Below are positions 1-7,839 of a stretch of DNA of 64,000 bases, in pieces; positions within the stretch are counted from its first letter, which is position 1, and each line of letters starts with the position of its first letter. The stretch is from Paraburkholderia susongensis. Lineage in GTDB: Bacteria; Pseudomonadota; Gammaproteobacteria; Burkholderiales; Burkholderiaceae. A model generated the notes under the pieces. The model searched no databases and had not been told where the DNA came from. It saw only the letters and a list, made by a program, of their open reading frames with translations. Location: the NCBI RefSeq assembly GCF_900177725.1, contig NZ_FXAT01000017.1:95245-159244 (forward strand), in the 5' to 3' direction. The translations under genes and the position numbers were made by a program.

Positions 1-55
1 CCTTGATCGACGCGTTGTCGTGTTCTGCTATTACCAGGTTAACCAGATTCGTCAT
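1..55 (-). CDS. etfA: Electron transfer flavoprotein subunit alpha, N-terminal fragment (cut by window edge)
   Basis: Only the first 18 codons lie in the window; they read MTNLVNLVIAEHDNASIK on the minus strand, a typical EtfA start. EtfA carries the FAD of the EtfAB heterodimer, which takes electrons from acyl-CoA dehydrogenases and passes them to ETF-ubiquinone oxidoreductase. The gene follows etfB after 77 bases in the usual etfB-etfA order, which supports the call despite the short fragment. Confidence 0.8.
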   Translation of the reverse strand, partial: MTNLVNLVIAEHDNASIK

Positions 56-132
56 TTGCTCTGTCTCCGTGTCGACTGGAGTTAGCGCTTTAGCGCTTAC
101 TCCAGTCCCATGCAACATAGTTGCCGTTCTAC

Positions 133-882
133 TTAAAGCACCTTCGCTTCGGTCTTCAGCTTCTCGACCAGCGTCTTCACGTCCGGCACCTTCACGCCGG
201 CGGAGCGCTTCGGAGGCTCGGCAACTTTCAGCGTCTTCAGACGCGGCGTGACATCGACGCCGAGGTCTTCCGGCTTGACGACTTCCAGCGGCTTTTTCTT
301 GGCCTTCATGATGTTGGGCAGCGTGACGTAGCGCGGCTCATTGAGGCGCAGGTCGGTCGTCACCACGGCCGGCAGCGTCAGCGACAGCGTTTCGGCACCA
401 CCGTCCACTTCGCGCGACACAGTGGCCTTGCCGTCTGCAACGACGACCTTCGAGGCGAACGTCGCCTGCGGCAGGTTCGCGAGCGCGGCGAGCATCTGGC
501 CGGTCTGGTTGGAGTCGTCGTCGATGGCCTGCTTGCCGAGGATCACCAGTTGCGGCTGTTCCTTCTCGATCAGCGCTTTCAAAAGCTTCGCCACCGCGAG
601 CGGCTGCAAATCCTCGCTCGACTCGATCAACACCGCGCGGTCCGCGCCGATCGCGAGCGCGGTGCGCAGCGTTTCCTGCGCCTGCGTCACACCGGCCGAC
701 ACGGCGATCACTTCGGTCGCGACGCCCGCTTCGCGCAGACGTACCGCTTCTTCCACCGCGATTTCGTCGAACGGATTCATCGACATCTTCACGTTCGCAA
801 TGTCGACGCCCGTGCCGTCCGACTTGACCCGGACTTTCACGTTGTAATCGACTACGCGCTTAACGGGCACAAGTACCTTCAT
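133..882 (-). CDS. etfB: Electron transfer flavoprotein subunit beta
   Basis: The 249-residue product is full length for EtfB. It begins MKVLVPVKRVVDYNVKVRVK and has the conserved segment MSMNPFDEIAVEEAVRLRE near residues 33-51 and LGKQAIDDDSNQTGQMLA near 115-132, part of the AMP/ETF-domain signature. EtfB binds AMP and forms the soluble electron carrier with EtfA. A strong ribosome binding site (AGGAGG) precedes the ATG at 882. A 115-base gap separates it from the citF-like gene, so etfBA probably has its own promoter. It could serve the acyl-CoA dehydrogenase encoded at 3929-5089, but this is inference. Confidence 0.95.
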   Translation of the reverse strand: MKVLVPVKRVVDYNVKVRVKSDGTGVDIANVKMSMNPFDEIAVEEAVRLREAGVATEVIAVSAGVTQAQETLRTALAIGADRAVLIESSEDLQPLAVAKLLKALIEKEQPQLVILGKQAIDDDSNQTGQMLAALANLPQATFASKVVVADGKATVSREVDGGAETLSLTLPAVVTTDLRLNEPRYVTLPNIMKAKKKPLEVVKPEDLGVDVTPRLKTLKVAEPPKRSAGVKVPDVKTLVEKLKTEAKVL

Positions 883-997
883 TTTTCCTCCTACATGGTT
901 ACGGGTATCGCTCTAATTGACTGGCGATTACACGCGCAATCCCCAGTTTCAACAACTATCAATTCGTTCTGACGGGCATAGTTCGAACCTATTGCCA

Positions 998-2545
998 TCA
1001 TGGGCCGTGCGTTGCGGCTCGAAGCACATCGATGATCGTTCCGTCACGGTATTGCTGTAGTGCGACGATGCGATTGTCCTGGTCTGTCGCGGGCTGCTCC
1101 GCTTTAGTTCGTCCCGCGGCCATAAGGGAGAGGTCATGAAGGCGGGATATCGAAAGTAGCGGAATACGTGCTTGAGTCAAAGCTTCGATCAGATCGGGGC
1201 GACGAGGATTCACTGCGACTCCGGCTTCCGTGACGACAACGTCGATCGTCGAACCTGGGGTCGTCAAGGTGCGAACGCGTTCGGTAATCTTGGGGTTGGC
1301 GCGAGCATTCAGGCGTGTTGTGACAATTGAGAGCTTCGCTCCCGCAGCTGTATCACTATGACCGCCGGATCCACCGATCAGGCGCCCATCGCTGGCGGTA
1401 GTCACGTTGACGTTGAAGTCGAGGTCGATTTCCGACGCGCCAAGAATCATCACATCGAGTCTGTCGACCACGGCGCCGCGCGACGCCGGATTCGCGTAGA
1501 GCGAAGAGGACATGCGTTGATGGGCGGTATGGTCACGATACGACTGCACTGCGCGCAAATCGAAACACTGCACGTCGAACAGCGTTCGGAAGAGACCACG
1601 TTCGAGCATCTCGACGATCTGTCCAGTTATTCCTCCAGATGCGAAGCTGCCCATGATCTTCTTCTTCTGCATCGCTTCCTGGATATAGCGGGCGACAGCA
1701 AGAGAGATGCCGCCTGCTCCGGTCTGAAACGAAAAACCGTCGCGTAACAGTCCGGCCGCTTCGGTCACCCGGGCAGCCATCGAGGCAATGTCGAGCCCGC
1801 AGGAGTCCTCCGTAACCGTTGTCGTGCCAGACAGGATCCGCGTTGCATCACCGATCGTAGGCACGCACACGACCAGATCGACGTGCTCTTGCGAAATCTC
1901 AACGGGATACGCGGGATACGGAACGAGGTTTTCCGTGACCGCCACGACGTGCTTTGCGAATTGCGCATCCGCCGTCGCGTACCCGAGCGGCCCGCAAGCA
2001 GCAGGGCCTGTCACGCTACAGATATTTCCATAATCGTCGGCTGTCGGCGCCGCGACGAACGCCACGTCAATCTGTAATTCAGCGCTTTCAATTGCGCGTG
2101 CGCGGCCGCCGTGTGTCTGAAGGACCGCCGGTTGTTCGAGCAGACCGGCGGCAATTGCGTCCGCGACCGGGCCTGATGCGTACGCCGTATAGATACGGGT
2201 AATAACGCCTCGCTTGATCAGTTCGACGAGTGGCGCATGTACCGGAAAGATCGAACTTGGCGCGATCGACAGATTCCGGAGGCCCAGTTGCGCAGCTTCG
2301 GCAAGAACCGTATTCATCACCTGGTCGCCATTGCGCAGATGATGATGAAACGACAGAGTCGCGCCATCCCGGACTCCGCATTCCACCAATGCGGTGCGCA
2401 AGTCCGGAACAACTTTCGATGCGCCCGGACGACGTTGTGTAGCGGGACGGGCTCGCCGTTCAGCAATGGACATCCCGTCGAACGGTGCGACGTCTCCGAA
2501 ACCTTCGACAAAGACGGGAATCTCGCGGCCTGCAACGTTTAGCAT
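998..2545 (-). CDS. Citrate lyase alpha-subunit (CitF)-like CoA-transferase
   Basis: The 515-residue protein matches the citrate lyase alpha family, which exchanges the acyl carrier or CoA thioester between acetate and citrate or citramalate. Visible family features are FHHHLRNGDQVMN near residue 65, IPVFVEGFGD at the N-terminus, and the segment DFNVNVTTASDGRLIGGSGG followed by HSDTAAGAKLS near residue 405. The length fits CitF. No citD (acyl carrier), citE (lyase), citX or citG gene is nearby, so it cannot be part of a classical citrate lyase here and probably works with free CoA thioesters. It is the last gene of the minus-strand run starting at 5965, 188 bases after the CaiB gene. Substrate unknown. 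Confidence 0.8.
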   Translation of the reverse strand: MLNVAGREIPVFVEGFGDVAPFDGMSIAERRARPATQRRPGASKVVPDLRTALVECGVRDGATLSFHHHLRNGDQVMNTVLAEAAQLGLRNLSIAPSSIFPVHAPLVELIKRGVITRIYTAYASGPVADAIAAGLLEQPAVLQTHGGRARAIESAELQIDVAFVAAPTADDYGNICSVTGPAACGPLGYATADAQFAKHVVAVTENLVPYPAYPVEISQEHVDLVVCVPTIGDATRILSGTTTVTEDSCGLDIASMAARVTEAAGLLRDGFSFQTGAGGISLAVARYIQEAMQKKKIMGSFASGGITGQIVEMLERGLFRTLFDVQCFDLRAVQSYRDHTAHQRMSSSLYANPASRGAVVDRLDVMILGASEIDLDFNVNVTTASDGRLIGGSGGHSDTAAGAKLSIVTTRLNARANPKITERVRTLTTPGSTIDVVVTEAGVAVNPRRPDLIEALTQARIPLLSISRLHDLSLMAAGRTKAEQPATDQDNRIVALQQYRDGTIIDVLRAATHGP

Positions 2546-2733
2546 CAGAGTCCTCGGAAACGGAAATTACGAACGGCACCTGTTCAGGCTGTCGGTGTGA
2601 ACGACGACGACCGCCGCAGATGTACGACTGCAAGAGTGCGTAGCGAAGCTGCGCGAGGTGAGGTGTGGCAATGGAGGATGCACGTCCACGTGCCAGCTAC
2701 GCCTGCGCCATGCTGGCGAACCCGTCGGAGCGT

Positions 2734-3912
2734 TTAGACGGCGCCGATGTCACGCAACGCCTGAATGCGGTCCTCGGCGTATCCGAGTTCGCTCAAGATT
2801 GCGTGTGTATGCTCACCAAGCGCAGGGACCGGGTCCATACGTGGCGCGTCTTCCTGCGTCACGCCGGGCGGGTACAGCGCGGGAATTTCGCCAGCTGGTG
2901 TGGATACCCGCGTCCAGCGATTTCGTGCAACGAGTTGCTCATGCGTCCAGACAGCGTGCATGTCGTTCATATGAGCGTTCGCGATCCTGGCATCCTCGAG
3001 ACGTTCGATGACCTGACTCGATGTAAGTATCGAGAACACTTCCTCGATGAGATGACCGAGCTCCGCGCGCTTTTCGACACGGCGACTGTTCGAGCAGAAA
3101 CGCGGGTCGGCGGCCAGCTCGGACTTCTGAATCACAACTTCGCAAAAGCTCTTCCATTCGCGTTCGTTCTGGAGACCGAGCATGACGGTCTTGCCATCGC
3201 CGGCTCTGAACGGACCGTAAGGATAGATCGTCGCGTGTGAGGCGCCAGTGCGCGGGGGAGGCGTCTGGCCGTCGATTGCGTAGTACAACGGGTAGCTCAT
3301 CCACTCGAGCATACTTTCCAGCATTGACACGTCGATCCGGCGGCCGCGCCCCGTCTTGCCGCGCTCGATAAGCGCCGCGAGAATGTTGGTATAGGCGTAC
3401 ATACCCGCTGCGATATCCGCGATTGAACACCCGGCCTTGGCCGGCTCGTTTGCTGAACCCGTGATGCTGAGAAATCCCGACTCGCTCTGAATGAGCAGGT
3501 CGTAGGCCTTTTTGTCGCGATAGGGGCCGTCGAGGCCGTAGCCGGAGATATCGCAGACAACGAGTTTCGGGTAGTGAGTCTGAAGCGTCTCGTAGTCGAG
3601 GCCGAGGCGCTGGCTCGCACCCGGTGCGAGGTTCTGAACGAACACGTCAGCGTCGGCAAGCAGACCATGGACAACTTCCATGGCTTCCGGGCGTTTGACG
3701 TCCAGCGTGATGCTTTCTTTTGAGCGATTCGTCCACACGAAATGCGAAGCGAGCCCGTGGACACGTTCGTCGTAGTTGCGTGCAAAGTCGCCTGTGCCGG
3801 GGCGTTCGACCTTGATGACGCGGGCGCCAAGGTCGGCGAGTTGTCGCGTGCAGAACGGGGCGGCAATCGCATGCTCGAACGTGATGACCTTGATTCCTTC
3901 GAGTGGGCGCAT
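2734..3912 (-). CDS. CaiB/BaiF family (class III) CoA-transferase
   Basis: The 392-residue length and sequence are typical of class III CoA-transferases, which move CoA from a donor such as succinyl-CoA to a carboxylate through an enzyme aspartyl anhydride. The start RPLEGIKVITFEHAIAAPFC is characteristic, and the expected catalytic aspartate is D166 in SIADIAAGM, close to D169 of formyl-CoA transferase. The frame is open for 84 codons upstream, but that part is antisense-like and overlaps the next gene, so the ATG at 3912 is chosen. It lies 16 bases after the acyl-CoA dehydrogenase gene, so the two are co-transcribed. Substrate not predictable; an itaconate-like C5 dicarboxylate is one possibility from context. 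Confidence 0.9.
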   Translation of the reverse strand: MRPLEGIKVITFEHAIAAPFCTRQLADLGARVIKVERPGTGDFARNYDERVHGLASHFVWTNRSKESITLDVKRPEAMEVVHGLLADADVFVQNLAPGASQRLGLDYETLQTHYPKLVVCDISGYGLDGPYRDKKAYDLLIQSESGFLSITGSANEPAKAGCSIADIAAGMYAYTNILAALIERGKTGRGRRIDVSMLESMLEWMSYPLYYAIDGQTPPPRTGASHATIYPYGPFRAGDGKTVMLGLQNEREWKSFCEVVIQKSELAADPRFCSNSRRVEKRAELGHLIEEVFSILTSSQVIERLEDARIANAHMNDMHAVWTHEQLVARNRWTRVSTPAGEIPALYPPGVTQEDAPRMDPVPALGEHTHAILSELGYAEDRIQALRDIGAV

Positions 3913-3928
3913 GATCGGACTCCCAGGT

Positions 3929-5089
3929 TTAGAACGAGCGGGGCAGGCCGAGAATATGCTCGGCAACGTACGACAGAATGAGGTTCGTCGAGATCGGGGC
4001 CACCTGATAGAGACGAGTCTCGCGGAACTTGCGTTCGACGTCGTATTCGCAGGCAAAACCGAAACCGCCGTGGAACTGCAGGCAGGCGTTCGCGGCCTCC
4101 CACGACGCGTCGGCGGCGAGCAGCTTCGCCATGTTTGCTTGCGCGCCGCACTGCTCGTGAGCATCGAACCGGCGTGCTGCCTCGAAGCGCATCAGGCTGG
4201 CGGCTTCGACGTTGACGTACGACCGCGCAATCGGAAACTGAACGCCCTGGTTTTGTCCGATCGGACGACCGAACACGACGCGGTCCTTCACATACTGCGA
4301 GACCTTATCCACGAACCAGTAGCCGTCGCCGATGCATTCGGCCGCAATCAGTGTACGTTCTGCGTTCAGTCCGTCGAGGATGTACCTGAAGCCCTTGCCC
4401 TCTTCTCCAATGAGGTTCTCCGCGGGGATCTCGAGGTTGTCGAAGAAGAGTTCGTTCGTCTCGTGATTGACCATGTTGGGGATAGGCCGGACGGTCATGC
4501 CCTTGCTGATCGCTTCGTGCAGGTCCACGATAAAAATGGACATGCCTTCGCTCTTCTTCGTCACCTCTGACAATGGCGTCGTTCGAGCCAGCAGGATCAT
4601 CAGGTCGGAGTGCTGGATGCGCGAAATCCAGACCTTCTGGCCATTGACGACATAACGGTCGCCTTTACGTACCGCAGTGGTCTTGATCCTGGTGGTATCC
4701 GTCCCCGTTGTCGGTTCGGTCACCCCCATCGATTGCAGGCGCAGTTCGCCGGAAGCGATCTTGGGCAAGTACAGCGCTTTCTGTTCGGTGGAGCCATGTC
4801 GCAGCAGAGTGCCCATGTTGTACATCTGCCCATGACAGGCGCCTGAATTGCCGCCGCTACGGTTGATTTCCTCCATGATCACCGATGCTTCGGTGAGCCC
4901 GAGACCCGAGCCGCCGTATTCCTGCGGGATCAGCGCGGCGAGCCAGCCTGCCTTGGTGAGCGCGTCGACGAAGGCTTCGGGATAGCCGCGCTCTTCGTCC
5001 ACCTTACGAAAATACTCGGCGGGGAACTGGTTGCACAGGTCACGGACGGCTTCGCGGATGTCCTGGTACTGGTCGACTGCGTTATTCAT
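3929..5089 (-). CDS. Acyl-CoA dehydrogenase family protein
   Basis: The 386-residue flavoprotein has all three acyl-CoA dehydrogenase domains: helical N-terminus with LIPQEYGGSGLGLTEAS, the middle beta-domain with MGVTEPTTGTDTTRIKTTA and VNGQKVWIS, and the C-terminal helical domain with VVFGRPIGQNQGVQFPIA and LQFHGGFGF. It should oxidise an acyl-CoA at the alpha-beta bond with electrons going to EtfAB, whose genes lie 3 kb away. The C-terminal loop reads RLYQVAPIS where medium-chain enzymes have YEGT, so the usual catalytic Glu seems replaced by Gln; a Glu in the AERTLIAAE segment may act instead, as in isovaleryl-CoA dehydrogenase. It sits between the hydratase (30 bases) and CaiB (16 bases). 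Confidence 0.92.
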   Translation of the reverse strand: MNNAVDQYQDIREAVRDLCNQFPAEYFRKVDEERGYPEAFVDALTKAGWLAALIPQEYGGSGLGLTEASVIMEEINRSGGNSGACHGQMYNMGTLLRHGSTEQKALYLPKIASGELRLQSMGVTEPTTGTDTTRIKTTAVRKGDRYVVNGQKVWISRIQHSDLMILLARTTPLSEVTKKSEGMSIFIVDLHEAISKGMTVRPIPNMVNHETNELFFDNLEIPAENLIGEEGKGFRYILDGLNAERTLIAAECIGDGYWFVDKVSQYVKDRVVFGRPIGQNQGVQFPIARSYVNVEAASLMRFEAARRFDAHEQCGAQANMAKLLAADASWEAANACLQFHGGFGFACEYDVERKFRETRLYQVAPISTNLILSYVAEHILGLPRSF

Positions 5090-5119
5090 GATGTGAAGTC
5101 CGGTGAATTGATGGTCGGG

Positions 5120-5965
5120 TCATGCGAGTACGGCGCGGGCAGACATCGTCAGCCAGCCTTCATGGTCCTTGGCCCACAGATCGATAGATTTGCCGTCGGC
5201 CGCACGGCGTCCACATACCGAGAACGGGTGGCCAAGGAGGGTTGGTCTCACGGCCTTGAAGGAATATTCGCGCACGACTGCATCAGGAGCGAAGCGTGCA
5301 ACGCTGTCGAGCAACAGGGTCGCGATGAGTGGTCCGTGGACGACAAGATCGGGATAGCCTTCAATCTCGCGCGCGTAGTCACGGTCGTAATGGATGCGGT
5401 GAGCGTTGAAGGTCAGTGCGGAATAGCGGAACAGCAGCGCCTCTGTCGGTTCGATCACGCGTTCCCATTCGGCGCCGTCGGGGGCGGGCGTGGGTTTCGG
5501 TTGCGGCTGGCCGGGTTGCGCGGGCTCGCGATACGCAATGTCCTGCTCTTCGCGGATGGCCGTGACGCCGCCTACCCGGATCTGATGTTCGACAGTCACG
5601 AATGCGAGCTTGCCGCTGCGGCCATCCTTGCGTTCAACGGATGTGACACGCGAAATCCGCTCGGCACTGGCGCCGATCGTGAGCGAAGCATTGAAGGCAA
5701 TTCGGCCGCCAGCGGCCATGCGCCGCGGCAGTCCGAGGTCGGGTAGGAAGCCGCCCGTCCGGGGATGCCCGTCCGGTCCCAATTCTGCCTGCGGCGCGGG
5801 CGTCCAGAAGTAGAGCCAGTGCCAGATCGGAGGCAGAGGGTCGCCGCTACGAAGCGCCGTGGGGCAATCGAGAGTGGCACCCAATGCAGCGGCGGGCGCA
5901 GGGGAAATGAAATCCGTGGTGGTTTGGGTGGACTGCGAATGCAGTTCGGACGGGGAAGTGCTCAT
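5120..5965 (-). CDS. FAS1-like dehydratase / MaoC-family acyl-CoA hydratase (itaconyl- or mesaconyl-CoA hydratase-like)
   Basis: The 281-residue protein resembles the long two-hot-dog hydratases that include mesaconyl-C4-CoA hydratase and itaconyl-CoA hydratase. The N-terminal half contains DPLPPIWHWLYFWTPAPQ and GFLPDLGLPRRMAAGGRIAF; the C-terminal half has the hydratase motif FRYSALTFNAHRIHYDRDYA followed by YPDLVVHGPLIATLLLD. Members add water to an enoyl-CoA. It is the first gene of the minus-strand operon facing the LysR gene at 6113. Together with the acyl-CoA dehydrogenase and CoA-transferase it points to catabolism of a branched or C5 dicarboxylate. The exact substrate is not determinable from sequence alone. 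Confidence 0.82.
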   Translation of the reverse strand: MSTSPSELHSQSTQTTTDFISPAPAAALGATLDCPTALRSGDPLPPIWHWLYFWTPAPQAELGPDGHPRTGGFLPDLGLPRRMAAGGRIAFNASLTIGASAERISRVTSVERKDGRSGKLAFVTVEHQIRVGGVTAIREEQDIAYREPAQPGQPQPKPTPAPDGAEWERVIEPTEALLFRYSALTFNAHRIHYDRDYAREIEGYPDLVVHGPLIATLLLDSVARFAPDAVVREYSFKAVRPTLLGHPFSVCGRRAADGKSIDLWAKDHEGWLTMSARAVLA

Positions 5966-6068
5966 TCGGGTCGTCTCCGGCGGGGCTTATGCCAGCGCTT
6001 TCAGATTGGAATGAGATGACTCTATGTGAATCAGCCGCGCTCGGGAAATATCGATTGAATGTACCCGA

Positions 6069-6085
6069 CATAGGAGTATCCTATG
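6069..6085. promoter_or_regulatory. LysR-type operator candidate (T-N11-A palindrome)
   Basis: CATAGGAGTATCCTATG is a perfect inverted repeat with 7-base arms around GTA and contains the T-N11-A pattern typical of LysR regulators. It lies in the 147-base region between the divergent hydratase and LysR genes. An upstream in-frame ATG at 6083 falls inside it, which argues that the true LysR start is 6113. Confidence 0.6.
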
Positions 6086-6112
6086 GGCCTTCGCTCCCCG
6101 CAGGACGTAATC

Positions 6113-7048
6113 ATGGATATCCGCCAGCTCCGGTACTTCGTCAACATCGTCGATTACGGGAGTCTCGGCAAGGCTGCGGAAAAGCTCTACGTGGCTCAAC
6201 CCTCACTCAGCCAACAGATCGCGAAGCTGGAGGACGACGTTGGCGTGCCGCTGCTCATCCGCAGTTCGCAAGGGGTAAAGCCGACGGCCGCCGGGCAGGC
6301 CATGTATAGGCATGCGCGCCTTGTCCTGCATCAGATGGAGCAACTGCGTCAGGAGGTTCGTGAAGGTGTCGACGGTGAATCGGGGACCGTTGCCGTCGGA
6401 TTTCCGACCACCATGGTATCGGTCCTGGCAATGCCGGTGTTCGAGCGGGTGCGGGCACGTTATCCCGGTATCCGGCTACAGCTCTTCGAAAGTATGAGCG
6501 GCTACCTGGACGAACTATTGGCGAATGGTCGCCTGGATCTGGCTATTCTGTTTCGCGATACAAGTACGCTGGGAATGACGACATTGCCCGTGCTCGATGA
6601 GGAACTCTACGTTCTTGGCGAGCCCGGAGGCGAGGTAACGACACGTTCGCGCACCTGTACACTGAGCGCGCTGGCCAACGTTCCACTAGTCGCTCCGGGA
6701 CTATCGAACGGGTTGCGCCTATTGCTCGAGCGCACGTTCGCACGTGAGCAGGTTCCGCTAAATATCATCGCCGATGTGGATTCATTGCCGACGTTGTTGT
6801 CGGTTGCGCAATCGGGAATGGCATGTACGATCCTGCCGGCCTCCGCGGTTGCTCTTCGAGCGGACGCCAATAGGCCAAAGATGCGCCGCATCGTTGATCC
6901 GGTAATCAGGCGGCCTGCCAGTATATGTTGGTCCAACTCCGTTCCGGTTAGTTCGGCCACGGTCGCGATTCGGGCGACAATTTGTGAGTTGGTCAAAGAG
7001 CTCTGCGCAAGCGGAACATGGGACGGAATAGAGTTGCGCCAGTCCTGA
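6113..7048 (+). CDS. LysR-family transcriptional regulator (module 1)
   Basis: The 311-residue protein starts MDIRQLRYFVNIVDYGSLGK and has the winged helix-turn-helix AAEKLYVAQPSLSQQIAKLE in residues 20-39, followed by a periplasmic-binding-like co-inducer domain (GTVAVGFPTTMVSVLAMP onward). It resembles the Nac/CynR branch. An in-frame ATG at 6083 lies inside the candidate operator; 6113 matches the family N-terminus better. It is divergent from the hydratase-ACAD-CaiB-CitF operon and is presumably its activator, responding to a pathway intermediate (inference). Confidence 0.92.
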   Translation: MDIRQLRYFVNIVDYGSLGKAAEKLYVAQPSLSQQIAKLEDDVGVPLLIRSSQGVKPTAAGQAMYRHARLVLHQMEQLRQEVREGVDGESGTVAVGFPTTMVSVLAMPVFERVRARYPGIRLQLFESMSGYLDELLANGRLDLAILFRDTSTLGMTTLPVLDEELYVLGEPGGEVTTRSRTCTLSALANVPLVAPGLSNGLRLLLERTFAREQVPLNIIADVDSLPTLLSVAQSGMACTILPASAVALRADANRPKMRRIVDPVIRRPASICWSNSVPVSSATVAIRATICELVKELCASGTWDGIELRQS

Positions 7049-7128
7049 TCCGCGTTTGGCTGAGGGGGCATTCGTTCGCCTGGAAAAGTGGTCTCCGCTT
7101 ATCAGCGCCAGGAAGTGTCGATGTGCTA

Positions 7129-7725
7129 CTACGTAGTTTGCGGGGCGGTATCCGCAAAACTTTGCCTGTTTGAATAGGCGGAAAACCACGACGAAAGCAT
7201 TGAGTGCTCCTCACGCCAGGAGATTTTCGGCATGCGGAAGTCAAGATACGCTAACGCACACGCGATGGCGATTCCGTCGAGCCGGATGTCATTGGGCAGC
7301 CGTGATTCGGCGAATACACGAATCGTCCGCCGAATCGCAGCTTCCCGGCGGGTAAGCCAGTAGACCGATGGATTTGCATCGGTACGTTGAAGTTCGAGAA
7401 CAGATGCCACTGCGGCATCCATGACACCATCCGCTAGCGACTGCATCCGCATGACCTGGATACGTTGAGAGAACTCAGCGGGAATGAGTCGCGGCTCAAC
7501 TACCAGGCTGTCGATATATTCGCAGAGAACTGGACTATCGAACAATGAGCCCTCTTCCGTATCGAGGGTCGGGACTTTGGCGAGCGGGTTCAACGACAAC
7601 AGATTCTCGCCGTTCTCGAACGGATAGGTCACCACTTCATCGATGTGCGACGCTAGTCCTTTCTCGCGGATAACAATACAAACCTTGCGCGCAAACGGCG
7701 ACGCGGGGCTAAATAGCAGCTTCAT
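7129..7725 (-). CDS. Glutathione S-transferase family protein
   Basis: The 198-residue product has a thioredoxin-like GST N-terminus (KLLFSPASPFARKVCIVIRE, then NPLAKVPTLDTEEGSLFDS with the cis-Pro glutathione site) and an all-helical C-terminal domain containing LDGIAIACALAYLDFRMP. It probably conjugates or isomerises an electrophile, or removes peroxides. The frame is open 10 codons further upstream; ATG at 7725 gives the normal GST start. It is 114 bases downstream of the aldehyde dehydrogenase and is the last gene in that minus-strand run. Its stop is 80 bases from the convergent LysR stop. Confidence 0.9.
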   Translation of the reverse strand: MKLLFSPASPFARKVCIVIREKGLASHIDEVVTYPFENGENLLSLNPLAKVPTLDTEEGSLFDSPVLCEYIDSLVVEPRLIPAEFSQRIQVMRMQSLADGVMDAAVASVLELQRTDANPSVYWLTRREAAIRRTIRVFAESRLPNDIRLDGIAIACALAYLDFRMPKISWREEHSMLSSWFSAYSNRQSFADTAPQTT

Positions 7726-7839
7726 CTGAGTTCCCTGGCCTTTGTCCATGAACATCTTTGTCTTTACTCCGACGTGATGCGATCGGCCACTACGCGCGTA
7801 TGCCGTGCGGCGGCCCGCAAGACATACGCGCGCGTTCTG

